From DYGX01 sp035325905 (GTDB lineage: Bacteria > Chloroflexota > Anaerolineae > Aggregatilineales > Aggregatilineaceae), in the NCBI GenBank assembly GCA_035325905.1, contig DAOKYY010000026.1:1-43346 (forward strand): 43,346 bases of DNA. Direction: 5' to 3'. The notes beneath the pieces were generated by a model that saw only the letters and a list, made by a program, of their open reading frames with translations, made no database searches and was not told where the DNA came from. Shown in pieces: positions 25,535-34,397 of this stretch. The stretch's first letter is position 1; each line of letters starts with the position of its first letter. A program made the translations under genes and the position numbers.

Positions 25535-26826
25535 GGGATGGCTGCTTCCTTCTGCTGCGGCGCGCTCGCGCCGCTCAGATCGATGACCGCCTGGTGAGGC
25601 CGGACCAGGGTGGCCAGTTCTGACGTCAGCCCGTGGACGGCGACGATCACCTCGGCATCTTCGACCAGCTCCTCCAGCGTGTCGCAGATCAGCGCGGCGA
25701 TATGCGGGATCGCCTGCTCGATAAAGGCCCGGTTGCCGCCGACCAGCCGGCTGAGGTTCACCGCCGGGTCGTAAATCCGCACGTGGTAGCCCTTGCCGAT
25801 CAGGGTCTCGGCCAGCAGCACGGCGGGGCTTTCGCGCAGGTCGTCGGTGCCCGGCTTGAAGCTGAGGCCCGCCAGCCCGACGCGCAGCCGCCCGGCGCTC
25901 TGAATCGCTTCGAACGCGAGCTGAACCTGCCGCCGGTTGCTGGGCAGGATCGCTTCCAGAACCGGCAGATCGATGTCTATGTGGCGGGCAAAGTGCACCA
26001 GCGCGCGCAGGTCTTTCGGCAGGCACGAGCCGCCGAACGCGAAGCCGGGCTGCAAATAGCGGGTCGAGATATTGAGCCGGTTGTCCTGGCAGAAGATGCC
26101 CATCACCTCGCCGCCGTCGACGTTCATCTGCTGGCACAGCCGCCCGATCTCGTTGGCGAAGGTGACTTTCAGCGCGTGAAACGCATTGCAGGCGTATTTC
26201 ACCATGCACGCCGTGTCCGGCGTGGTATGCAGGATCGGAGCGGGTAGGTCGGCGTAGATTGCGGCCAGCGCGCGGCCCGAGCGGGCGTCCAGCTCGCCGA
26301 CGAGCGTGAACGATGGCTGCTCGAAATCGCCGATCGCGCTGCCTTCGCGCAGAAACTCCGGGTTGACCGCCACGCCAAAATCGGCCCCGGCTCGCTTGCC
26401 GGAGTAGCGCTCCAGTGCCGGGATCAGCCGCTCGCTGAGCACGCCGGGCAGGATCGTGCTGCGCAGGGCGATGACCTTGTACTCCCGCGCCGCGCCGAGC
26501 GCCGCGCCGATTTCGCCGCACACCCGCTCGACAAAGGCCAGGTCCAGACCGCCCTGCGGCGTGGACGGCGTGCCGACACACACCATGCACAGCGCGGCCT
26601 GGTCCACCGCCTGGCCGACGTTTATCGTCGCTCGCAGCCAGCCGCCTGCCACCGCGCTGGCGATCAGCCCGTCAATACCGCGCTCCTGGATCGGACTCTG
26701 GCCCCGGTTGATCGCCTCGACCTTGTCAGGGTTGATGTCCACGCCGACGACCCGGTGCCCGCGCTGCGCGAGGCACGCCGCCGTCACACAGCCGACATAG
26801 CCCAGCCCGAAAACGGCGATGTTCAT
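25531..26826 (-). CDS. algD: GDP-mannose 6-dehydrogenase-like nucleotide-sugar dehydrogenase
   Basis: This is a 431-residue four-electron dehydrogenase. NIAVFGLGYVGCVTAACLA binds NAD. NPEFLREGSAI, CQDNRLNISTRYLQPGFAF, GGSCLPKD and GLSFKPGTDDLRESP follow. The catalytic cysteine is Cys268, the same number as in Pseudomonas AlgD, and the long CQDNRLN...PGFAFGGSCLPKD block is closer to AlgD than to UDP-glucose dehydrogenase. It should make GDP-D-mannuronate from GDP-mannose. No GDP-mannose synthesis genes are seen, so the donor must come from elsewhere; a GDP-heptose substrate cannot be ruled out given the GDP-heptose genes in the same operon. GGAGGGGG precedes the ATG. Confidence 0.85.
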   Translation of the reverse strand: MNIAVFGLGYVGCVTAACLAQRGHRVVGVDINPDKVEAINRGQSPIQERGIDGLIASAVAGGWLRATINVGQAVDQAALCMVCVGTPSTPQGGLDLAFVERVCGEIGAALGAAREYKVIALRSTILPGVLSERLIPALERYSGKRAGADFGVAVNPEFLREGSAIGDFEQPSFTLVGELDARSGRALAAIYADLPAPILHTTPDTACMVKYACNAFHALKVTFANEIGRLCQQMNVDGGEVMGIFCQDNRLNISTRYLQPGFAFGGSCLPKDLRALVHFARHIDIDLPVLEAILPSNRRQVQLAFEAIQSAGRLRVGLAGLSFKPGTDDLRESPAVLLAETLIGKGYHVRIYDPAVNLSRLVGGNRAFIEQAIPHIAALICDTLEELVEDAEVIVAVHGLTSELATLVRPHQAVIDLSGASAPQQKEAAIP

Positions 26827-28901
26827 GCTAACCCCCTCCTCGCCTCGCTGGCGCGCTCAAAGCGCCAGGTGAACAACAGCGGCCCGTCGGTCAGCTGGCC
26901 CGTCCACGTGGCGCTGAGGATGGCGTTCGGCTCCTTGGCCCCGTACCGCGTGGAACACCACCCCGGCCGGAGTTCGACCCGCACCCCCGGCGGCGGCGTG
27001 ATGCAGATCGCACGGGCGCCGCCCGCCTCGGCGATGATCTGCCCGGTGCGCTCGCAGGGGCGCAGCGTGAGCGCCGGCGCGAGGTGGAAGCTCCAGGCCA
27101 GCGCGTGCGGACCGGCGCCCTGCACGGCGTCTACGATCTCCCAGCGGCCCGGCTTCACGCAGCGCAGCGTCCGCCGATGGCAGACGCCCGGCGCGGCTCC
27201 GATCTCGCCGGTCACCTCGACTGCGGACCAGCGGATCAGCCGCGCGCGCCGGGTGTTGCGCCACGCGAAATCGGTCAGCGGGATGGCCTGCTCGCAGGCG
27301 TCAACGAGCAGCGTGTTGTGGGCGGCGGTGGCGCGGAAGGTGTCGCGCCACCGCCCGTGATAGAGATACGTGCCGGAGTCGATCAGCACCGGCTGCCCGG
27401 CCAGCCACAGCAGCGGGCTGAGCAGATCGCAGTGCGCGTGCGCGCAGAACCCTTCGCCGCCCAGGCCGAACGGGCCGCAGCGCATCGAGGCCAGGTCGGC
27501 GTCGGGCGCCCAGGCCGTCCGCAGAATGACCACGCCTGCGCTCTCAAACGCGCGTGCGGCCCGCTGCGGCGCGCCATCGTCCAGGCGTTCCCAGGCGGCG
27601 CGGCCCGGCTCGCCGAGCAGCAGAAAGGCTGGCAGGCCGAACGACCCGGCGATTCGCTTCCAGTCGCCGCGCTCGCACAGGGCCGCACCCGCCGCCAGCA
27701 GCCAGCGCGCGTCCGCGAAGGGGCCGCATTCCAGGCCGAGCGCCCGCCCGTCGTCAGCGTCACCCCACAGCGCCAGATCGCCACAGGGCGTCGTCGCGTG
27801 CGCGAGAAAATCGAGCATCCGCGCGAGCGTGTCTTCCAGGGGCGGCGTCGCAGGCAGAAGATCGCGCCGCGTCAGCGCCACGATGGCAAGCAGAAACTCC
27901 GCCACGAAGCGGTGATAGCCGGTGGCCTGCTCTTTGTTGGCGCCGTCGTCGAAAGTCTGCGCCGCGATCTGCTCAGCCAGCACGCGCATCCCCGTGGCGC
28001 GCCACGCGGCGGCTTTGCGGAACTCCGGGAAGGCGGCGCCAGCAAGCGCTAGACCCGCCGCTTCCCCGATCAGATGGTTGTTCGGGACATCTTCCCACGT
28101 GCTGAGGTGCTGGCGCAGGAATTCCGCCTGTTCCAGGACGCTTTTTAGAAATGCGCCGCCGATCCGCGCCCGGAACTCTGCCGACTGCCGCAGGAACTGG
28201 AACGCGGTTGTCCACGCGATCAGCCGAATCGCGATTTCGAGGCTGCTGAACCAGTTGATGCCGCGCCCGTAGGGGTTAGCGGCGATCCAGCCGTCGATCA
28301 GCGCCGTCGCTCGCTCCGCGTAGCAGCTCTCGCCACTCACCGACCAGGCGATCGCCAGCGGCACCAGGACCTGATGCCGGTTGAGTTCCCAGATGGGCTT
28401 GAGATCGGCGGGGCGGTTGACCGCCCACAGCGGCTGTTCCAGCGCGGTGTGAACGCAGAGCGGCCAGGTGTATCCTGTGCGCGGATCGCGGTGCCAGTCG
28501 ATGCCGTCTGCGAAGGAGACGGTCTGCCCGAACAGTTCGAACTCGCCCCGGCAGGCGCGGTCGGCGGTGGTGAAGACCTCCGCCAGCGCCGCGTCGTACG
28601 CGCGGTGCAGGGCTTCGGCCGGGCCGGACAGCGTGTCGTGCGGCAGCAGGAAGGACTGTCCGGGGCGGTCTGCCAGGTGATCTAGCAGCGCCGCGACGCT
28701 GGGCCATCGGTCGCCAGTCGCGCCCAAGAGCGCCCGGTCGCTGAGGCGATGGCGCGCTTTCCATTCGCACGCGGTGTCTTCCCGGCGGCGGTCAATCGCC
28801 CCGGCCAGGCGCTGCCCGATCCGGTGCGCAATCTCCGCCGCGCCGAGCGCTTTCGCCCGCGCGACATAGTGGATCACCGATCGCGTTCCGCTCATAATCA
28901 C
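26823..28901 (-). CDS. Heparinase II/III family (alginate-lyase-like) protein
   Basis: This 692-residue protein has an alpha-toroid N-terminal domain (NRHQVLVPLAIAW, GINWFSSLEIAIRLIAW, NNHLIGEAAGLAL, EQATGYHRF) and a C-terminal heparinase II/III beta domain (FCAHAHCDLLSPLLWLAG, LIDSGTYLYHG, THN-like ATAAHNTLLVD). Such proteins cleave uronic-acid polysaccharides, and members without signal peptides are frequent inside capsule operons where their role is not well established. I see no signal peptide here. Two starts are possible: GTG at 28901, with AAGGA 4-5 bases upstream, and ATG at 28895. It follows the algD-like gene's start by a 4-base overlap, which hints that the polymer contains a mannuronate-like residue. 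Confidence 0.83.
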   Translation of the reverse strand: MIMSGTRSVIHYVARAKALGAAEIAHRIGQRLAGAIDRRREDTACEWKARHRLSDRALLGATGDRWPSVAALLDHLADRPGQSFLLPHDTLSGPAEALHRAYDAALAEVFTTADRACRGEFELFGQTVSFADGIDWHRDPRTGYTWPLCVHTALEQPLWAVNRPADLKPIWELNRHQVLVPLAIAWSVSGESCYAERATALIDGWIAANPYGRGINWFSSLEIAIRLIAWTTAFQFLRQSAEFRARIGGAFLKSVLEQAEFLRQHLSTWEDVPNNHLIGEAAGLALAGAAFPEFRKAAAWRATGMRVLAEQIAAQTFDDGANKEQATGYHRFVAEFLLAIVALTRRDLLPATPPLEDTLARMLDFLAHATTPCGDLALWGDADDGRALGLECGPFADARWLLAAGAALCERGDWKRIAGSFGLPAFLLLGEPGRAAWERLDDGAPQRAARAFESAGVVILRTAWAPDADLASMRCGPFGLGGEGFCAHAHCDLLSPLLWLAGQPVLIDSGTYLYHGRWRDTFRATAAHNTLLVDACEQAIPLTDFAWRNTRRARLIRWSAVEVTGEIGAAPGVCHRRTLRCVKPGRWEIVDAVQGAGPHALAWSFHLAPALTLRPCERTGQIIAEAGGARAICITPPPGVRVELRPGWCSTRYGAKEPNAILSATWTGQLTDGPLLFTWRFERASEARRGLA

Positions 28902-28928
28902 GCGATCCTTCCCGGCATGGGGCGCGGT

Positions 28929-30416
28929 TCAGGCGCTTGTGCCGGAAGACGCTCGCCGGGCGACGCTCTTGAGCGAAAATTCGCCCAGCGCCACAAGGAT
29001 GAAGCCGTAGCTCACCATGCCGATGATCACGGCAGTCAGGCAAACCAAAACTAGCGTTCCGCTCGACGTGCGAGCGTCATAGCCGCCGAACGCCTCGAGA
29101 AACAGCGCGACCACCCCCGCCATCGTGACGGCGGCGGCCACCACGTGCAGAAACGATTTCACCGGCCAGCGCCAGGTCAGGTAGCGCGCCGAGCAGGCCG
29201 ATTGCAGCCCGGCGAGCAGCGTGAAAGACACGGCGGCGCTCAGCGCCGCGCCCATAAACCCCCAGATCGGCACGGTGAGGATGTTCAGCCCGACGCTCAG
29301 GCCGGTGACCAGAAACTGGTTGCGCGCGACCAGCCCCGTTTTGTTTTCCAGCAGCAGCCCGAAGCTGCCGAGCTGGCCCAGCCCGAAGGCCATGCTGGCG
29401 CAGGCAACCAGCCAGATCGCGCGGTGCCCGTCGAAATAGGCCGCGTCCGCCAGCAAGCGCACCAGCGGCGCGGCGGTCACAGCCAGCCCGGCGACGGCGG
29501 GGACGATCAGCATGAAAAACAGGCGCGTGATCGACGCGAGCGCTTCCTCGGCGGCGACCCGGCCCTGTTCTTCCCACAGCCGCATGATGATCGGGCCGGG
29601 GACCAGGAAGAACAGACCGACGACGAGGTCAATGCTGCGCGCCGAGAGGTTATACGACACCGAATACAGGCCCACTTCGTATGTGCTTCTGAAGCCCTGG
29701 ATGATGTAACGGTCCGCCAGCCGGAGCGACCAGAAGGCGATGTTGCCGGCGGTCAGAGGCAGCGCGTAGCGCCACATGCGGCGGACGGCGCCGGGCGGCG
29801 GGGCCAGCACGCGGACGCTCAGGCCGCGCGTCGCGAGCCAGTACAGCGGTCCCGCCGCGATCAGCAGCGCCAGAAACTGCCCCCACAGCAGCGCTTCCAC
29901 CCCGGCCCCGAAGCCGAAGATCAGGACCAGACTGAGGATCACCGTGCCGTAGCGGCTGGCGATCTCGAACGCGGTGTACCACCGGCTGCGTTCCTGCGCG
30001 CGCAGGACGTGCACCAACCCGGTGTACCAGGCGTTGACCATGAAGGTGAGCAGCGCGACCCACAGCAGCGGGTACAGGTTGGGCGCGATGGCACCGCGCC
30101 CCAGGGCCAGCCCCAGCGCGGTCAGGCTGCTGGCGGCGACGATCACGACGGTGATGCTGGTCAGGAGCGCGGCGAAGTATCCGGGCAGGTCTGCCGCGCG
30201 ATCATACGCGGCGTAGAACCGGATGGCTCCGGCGGCGAAGCCGCTGCATGTCGCGGCCAGCAGCAGCTCGGCCACGCCAAACGCGAGCATGTAGTCTCCG
30301 TACTGGTCCGGCGAAAACTGGCGCGTGAAGATCGGCACCGTGATAAACGGCGTCACGGCGGGCAGTGCCTTCGCCGGAAGGTAGCTCAGGAGATCGCTCA
30401 CGATACGCCGATGCAT
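28929..30416 (-). CDS. wzx: Lipid-linked oligosaccharide flippase (Wzx-type)
   Basis: This 495-residue polytopic protein has about 12-14 hydrophobic segments and the N-terminal pattern of MOP-superfamily flippases (LLSYLPAKALPAVTPFITVPIFTR, then YGDYMLAFGV). It would move the undecaprenyl-linked repeat unit to the outer face of the membrane. The start at ATG 30416 is chosen because GGAGG lies 7 bases upstream; it overlaps the LarA-family gene by 19 bases. Sequence divergence is high in this family, so the gene symbol marks function by context and topology. Confidence 0.82.
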   Translation of the reverse strand: MHRRIVSDLLSYLPAKALPAVTPFITVPIFTRQFSPDQYGDYMLAFGVAELLLAATCSGFAAGAIRFYAAYDRAADLPGYFAALLTSITVVIVAASSLTALGLALGRGAIAPNLYPLLWVALLTFMVNAWYTGLVHVLRAQERSRWYTAFEIASRYGTVILSLVLIFGFGAGVEALLWGQFLALLIAAGPLYWLATRGLSVRVLAPPPGAVRRMWRYALPLTAGNIAFWSLRLADRYIIQGFRSTYEVGLYSVSYNLSARSIDLVVGLFFLVPGPIIMRLWEEQGRVAAEEALASITRLFFMLIVPAVAGLAVTAAPLVRLLADAAYFDGHRAIWLVACASMAFGLGQLGSFGLLLENKTGLVARNQFLVTGLSVGLNILTVPIWGFMGAALSAAVSFTLLAGLQSACSARYLTWRWPVKSFLHVVAAAVTMAGVVALFLEAFGGYDARTSSGTLVLVCLTAVIIGMVSYGFILVALGEFSLKSVARRASSGTSA

Positions 30417-31630
30417 CGTTGCGCCTCCGTCAGTTGCAGCGCGGCACAAGGGTAGACGACCGCGCGCGCGATCTCGCCGTGCTGCTTGATCAGGGCTGCG
30501 AGCGCGTCCGGCCAGCCTGCGTAGAGCGCGACTGCGCGCGGGAAATGACGGTAGACATCATGCGGACTGAGGTTGGGCGACACGATCCCGACGTGATAGC
30601 CGTCCAGCAGCTCCTCAGACCACGCCAGCGGGCTGCGCATCCCGTCGCCAACCAGAAAGTGCAGCCCCGCGCCTTCCGGGCAGGCCGTGGTGATGATGAT
30701 CGAGCCGCCCGGCCGGACGATGGCGGGGCAGGGCAGCCAAGCCACGTTCAGCGCCATGCACGATTGCAGCAGATCGGTGTCTTTCGGGTACGCGTTCAGA
30801 ACTACCACGTCGGCGCTAGCCGGAACCGCCGTCCGGTAGGCGCGGCGCGCGATCGCCATCCCGGCCTCGTGAGCGAGCACCGGGTGCCCGGCGACCAGCC
30901 CGCCGACGCCGCGATTCATCGTGAAGACCGCGTTAACGATGAACTCCAACCCGGCGCGCCGCGCGATCTCGACCAGGGTGCTGTGCTGTGCGTTGCCCGC
31001 GATCTGCCCCGTGCGCACCTGGTCATCGCGGGCGTGGAAAGCCTGGATCGTCTCCAGGCCCGCCAGCCCGATCGCGACCGTCTTGCGCCCGCCGCCGAAC
31101 CCGACGCTTTCGTGCGGCGTGATGCCGCCGATGGCGATCTTCAGATCGCCGTTCATGAACACGCTGTTGATGTCGATTGGCACGCCCGTGTGGGTCCGGC
31201 CCAGATGGATTAGCCCCTCGTAAGGGTTGTGGACGTGCACCTCAAGGCTGCGCGCGAGCCGGTGCCCCAGCTTGCGATCGAGATCGGTGAGCACGGCCGG
31301 GCGGTGCGCGCCCGACGCAACGATAACCGTCGCACGCTCCAGCGGAAGGCGGCCCTTTTCCAGCTCGCGGAGCACCAGCGGGAGCAGCGTCGCGGTCGGC
31401 GTGGGGCGCGTGATGTCGTCGATGGCGATCACGGCGTTGTGCCGCTCGCGCGCCAGCTCCCGCAAAAGGGGCGTCCCGATCGGCGAGGCCAGGTGGCGCG
31501 CCATCGCGCGCGCATCCAGCGTTTCCTCGGTCTGTGTTTTCGCGACATGCACATCCCACCGATCGGGGAAGTCCAGTTCTATGGTGCGCTCGCGGTACCA
31601 CACGCCCCAGGGCACGCTGACTGTCTTCAT
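30398..31630 (-). CDS. LarA-family nickel-dependent racemase/epimerase
   Basis: This is a 410-residue member of the LarA (DUF2088) family. The key residues of Lactiplantibacillus LarA are all present at matching spacings: DDITRPTP with Arg75, GAHRP with His109, ITPHESVG with His173, GGGRK with Lys183 (the residue that holds the nickel-pincer cofactor) and His199 sixteen residues later (Ni ligand). It is probably active on a 2-hydroxy-acid. Sugar-acid epimerisation is a known alternative for LarA homologues. It lies between wzx and wzy, overlapping both (19 and 4 bases), so it belongs to the polysaccharide operon. No larB, larC or larE cofactor genes are in the window. Confidence 0.85.
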   Translation of the reverse strand: MKTVSVPWGVWYRERTIELDFPDRWDVHVAKTQTEETLDARAMARHLASPIGTPLLRELARERHNAVIAIDDITRPTPTATLLPLVLRELEKGRLPLERATVIVASGAHRPAVLTDLDRKLGHRLARSLEVHVHNPYEGLIHLGRTHTGVPIDINSVFMNGDLKIAIGGITPHESVGFGGGRKTVAIGLAGLETIQAFHARDDQVRTGQIAGNAQHSTLVEIARRAGLEFIVNAVFTMNRGVGGLVAGHPVLAHEAGMAIARRAYRTAVPASADVVVLNAYPKDTDLLQSCMALNVAWLPCPAIVRPGGSIIITTACPEGAGLHFLVGDGMRSPLAWSEELLDGYHVGIVSPNLSPHDVYRHFPRAVALYAGWPDALAALIKQHGEIARAVVYPCAALQLTEAQRCIGVS

Positions 31631-33147
31631 CGCGCTATCCTGTGTCTCTGCTCCAGGCGCAAACTCACTTCGGTGATGCCCATCATCGTCGCGTAGATCG
31701 TCAGCGACCAGCGCTGTAAGAAGAAGGGCGCCACAATATTGCTGATCATCGCTCCGGCGAAGCCCACGCCGAAGCCGAGGCAGACCGCGCGCAGCGTGGT
31801 ATCTTCGATCATTCGACCGACCGCCAGCGCGCGGTACAGGTACAACAGGCACAACGCCAAAAATGGCAACAGGCCCGCCAGCCCCATCATCACCGCCAGC
31901 CACAGGTAAGCATTGTGGACATAAGCCCCAAGGCTGACATCCTGGATCGTGTCCTCGTTTTCCAGCGGCGGGCGGTAGGTGCTGGCGAGTCCCACGCCGA
32001 GCACCGGATTCCGCGCGATCTGGCGCAGCGCGTAATGGTTTTCGGCGACGCGCCAGGTCGTGCTGCTGTCCGAGCGGGTCGGCGCTCGCAGCAGCGAGAC
32101 GATCCGGTTGTTGGCGGCGGTGAGCAGCCGATCGATCTGGCCGGGCTGGACCGCCTGAAGCACGGCGATATAGACGACGAGGACGGCCAGAAAGAGCGTA
32201 ATCCGCTTCGTCAGGCGCAGCCGCTCCGGCCCGCGCAGCATCGCGGCCAGCAGAGCGACCTCGAACGCAGCGCACAGCCAGAAGTTGCGCTGGAAGCTGT
32301 ACAGCAGCCAGAAACTTAGCAGGCACAACAGCCCGACCATTCCCCACACCCAGCGGGTGGAGCGTTCATGCTCGCGCACAATGGCGAGGTGGCCCAGGGT
32401 CAGCGGGAGCATGACGAATAGCACCGGGTCGCCCACGAAGAAGCGACGCGGCACAGTTTCAAAGGTGACGCCCGCCGTCGTCAGCGCCATTTCGTGGACA
32501 GGCAGTATCGCCGGGTGCAGGAACGGCAGGCGCTGGCGGAACACGGCGGCCAGCGCCAGCACGCTCGCTAACACCCAAAGCCCGTTGATCAACCGCCGCA
32601 GCGAGCGCCTGTCACGGATCAGTCCGATCACCGGGATAAACAGGCACCACTGCACGATGATCCGCATGAAGCGCAGAGCCTGGTTTGCCCCGGTGTCGTG
32701 CAGCAGCACAGCGTTGAACATGGAGATCACGGCCACCGCCATGAAGATCAGCAGCGGCACCAGCAGCGGAGAGAAATACATGCGGAATCCTCGCTGAGTG
32801 GTCAGGCGCAGCCCCAGCAGCCCCAACAGCACGGCGAGCATCATCTCAGGGATGTGCACGCTGACCGGCCCCAACCCCAGAATAGGCAGCCAATTCGTGT
32901 CTATCAGGCCGCCGGTGATGCCGACCAGGCTGAGAATGCCCACTTCCGGCCAGCGCATCGTCAGCAGGATGAAGATAGGACCCCCTAGCACGCCAGCCAG
33001 CAGCTTCGGCTTGCCGAGCACGTAAGTGCCCACCACGATCGCCAGGGCGATCAGCAGCCCGGCGGCGAGGATGATCGCCGTCTGTTCCACGCGCTGTCGC
33101 TGGTTGAAGCCGCGCGGGGCAGTCAGCGAACCCTGTGGGATGATCAT
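31627..33147 (-). CDS. wzy: Polysaccharide polymerase / O-antigen ligase-like (Wzy-type)
   Basis: This is a 506-residue integral membrane protein with about 11-12 hydrophobic segments. A large extracytoplasmic loop between roughly residues 350 and 430 contains NPVLGVGLASTYRPP and then AYVHNAYLWLAVMMGLAG, the pair of motifs found in the Wzy_C/O-antigen ligase family. It would join repeat units on the outer face of the membrane. The ATG at 33147 overlaps the GT4 stop by 4 bases. The family does not distinguish polymerase from ligase; in an operon with Wzx and Wzz, polymerase is more likely. Confidence 0.8.
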   Translation of the reverse strand: MIIPQGSLTAPRGFNQRQRVEQTAIILAAGLLIALAIVVGTYVLGKPKLLAGVLGGPIFILLTMRWPEVGILSLVGITGGLIDTNWLPILGLGPVSVHIPEMMLAVLLGLLGLRLTTQRGFRMYFSPLLVPLLIFMAVAVISMFNAVLLHDTGANQALRFMRIIVQWCLFIPVIGLIRDRRSLRRLINGLWVLASVLALAAVFRQRLPFLHPAILPVHEMALTTAGVTFETVPRRFFVGDPVLFVMLPLTLGHLAIVREHERSTRWVWGMVGLLCLLSFWLLYSFQRNFWLCAAFEVALLAAMLRGPERLRLTKRITLFLAVLVVYIAVLQAVQPGQIDRLLTAANNRIVSLLRAPTRSDSSTTWRVAENHYALRQIARNPVLGVGLASTYRPPLENEDTIQDVSLGAYVHNAYLWLAVMMGLAGLLPFLALCLLYLYRALAVGRMIEDTTLRAVCLGFGVGFAGAMISNIVAPFFLQRWSLTIYATMMGITEVSLRLEQRHRIAR

Positions 33148-34376
33148 GGCCGGCTCCGTGCCGCTTCCGCGCCGCGCACTGCGCCGCGCCCCACGCGCTC
33201 GTACAGCTTCACGAGGCGCTCGGCGGAATATTCCCAGGCCAGCATATCCTGCACGCGCCGCCGCCCGACCGCGCCCAGCGTGGCGCGCAACTCCGGCGTT
33301 TCGATCAGCCGGGCAAGCTGGCGGGCGAAGTCCTGGGGATCGTTGCGCCGCGCGTAGAGGGCCGCCTCTCCGGCGGATACCCGGTGTTCCGCCAGGTCGT
33401 AGGCGACCAGAGGCTTGCCCAGAGCCATGTATTCCATGATCTTGATCGAGGTCGACTTGTCGTTGAGCGGGTTGGACGGCTCTGGGGCCGCGCAGATGTC
33501 CGCGGCGGAGAGCAGCGGCAGCCAGCGTTCGGGCGGCAGATAGCCTGTGAACCGCACGCGCTCGCTCAGCCCCAGCCGGTCGCTCAGCGCGCGCAAGCCT
33601 GCGGCGTCGTCCGCCGGGCCGACGACCACGCAGAACCAGCCCTCGATTCCCAGTTGGTCTAGCTCGTGGAGCGCCCGCAGCAGATGCTCGGCGCCGTCCT
33701 GGCGCGCCATCTTGCCCACGTACCCGATCACGGCGCCGTCCCGCGCGCGCAGTTCCGCCGTGGGAGCCTGGGGCTGGATATGGCGCAGGTCCGGCCCGTT
33801 GCGGATGATCTCGACACGCTCCGGGGCGACGTGATTGCGCTGGATGTCGTTCTGGCGATACGACCCGTTGACCGTGATCACCCAGCTCGCGCAGCGGCAC
33901 GACCAACGCTCTAGCCCCAGCAGGGCCTTGTGAATCCGCCGGCTGGGCGCCGGATACTTGGCGAGATACAACTCCGGTGACAGGTCGTGGTGATCGTAGA
34001 TCAGCGGCTTGCCCGCTAGCTTCGGCAGCAGCCCGGCGAGAAACAGCGTGTCTGGCGGGTTGTGGATATGCACCGCGTCCAGCCCGTCGCGCAGCCAGCA
34101 CCACAGGACCAGGCACGCGGCAGCGAGCGTCGCATAGCCGAACTCGCTCGCGTAGCCGAGAACGCCACGCCCCGATGGGGGGTGTGGAAACCGAACCACG
34201 CGCACGCCGTTGATCGCCGCGCGCCAGGGCTGCCCCGGATCGCGCGGGCTGATGACAGTGACGCTGTGGCCCGCCTGCGCCAGCGTTTCCGCTTCACTCC
34301 TGACGCGCACATCGTCCGGGTAGGCGTTGTTTTCGACCACCATGATGATGCGCAGCGCGCGCTGCTGAGTCTTCAT
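33144..34376 (-). CDS. GT4-type glycosyltransferase
   Basis: This is a 410-residue GT-B transferase. It shows RIIMVVENNAYPDDVRVRSEA, AVHIHNPPDTLF, LIYDHHDLSPELY, VIGYVGKMARQDGAEHLL and the donor-site region KSTSIKIMEYMALGKPLVAYD, where Glu matches the second Glu of EX7E. GGGAG lies about 8 bases before the ATG. It is the second gene of the operon, 21 bases downstream of the chain-length/kinase gene and overlapping wzy. Retaining transfer from a nucleotide sugar is expected; the sugar is not readable. Confidence 0.85.
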   Translation of the reverse strand: MKTQQRALRIIMVVENNAYPDDVRVRSEAETLAQAGHSVTVISPRDPGQPWRAAINGVRVVRFPHPPSGRGVLGYASEFGYATLAAACLVLWCWLRDGLDAVHIHNPPDTLFLAGLLPKLAGKPLIYDHHDLSPELYLAKYPAPSRRIHKALLGLERWSCRCASWVITVNGSYRQNDIQRNHVAPERVEIIRNGPDLRHIQPQAPTAELRARDGAVIGYVGKMARQDGAEHLLRALHELDQLGIEGWFCVVVGPADDAAGLRALSDRLGLSERVRFTGYLPPERWLPLLSAADICAAPEPSNPLNDKSTSIKIMEYMALGKPLVAYDLAEHRVSAGEAALYARRNDPQDFARQLARLIETPELRATLGAVGRRRVQDMLAWEYSAERLVKLYERVGRGAVRGAEAARSRP

Positions 34377-34397
34377 GGCGCATCTCCCTGCCGCCTG

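Noticed and set aside
25535..26590. Upstream extension of the GT4 frame on the minus strand
   Set aside because: It reads the algD-like gene out of frame and shows no glycosyltransferase motif; the real start is the ATG at 25534.
25531..26826. UDP-glucose 6-dehydrogenase reading
   Set aside because: The CQDNRLN to GGSCLPKD block and Cys268 numbering agree better with GDP-mannose 6-dehydrogenase.
29145..30455. 436-residue open frame on the plus strand opposite wzx
   Set aside because: Very Gln- and Arg-rich, antisense to a clear membrane protein, no motif or ribosome site.
31631..32347. Upstream extension of the LarA frame
   Set aside because: It is the wzy gene read in the wrong frame; LarA begins at the ATG at 31630.
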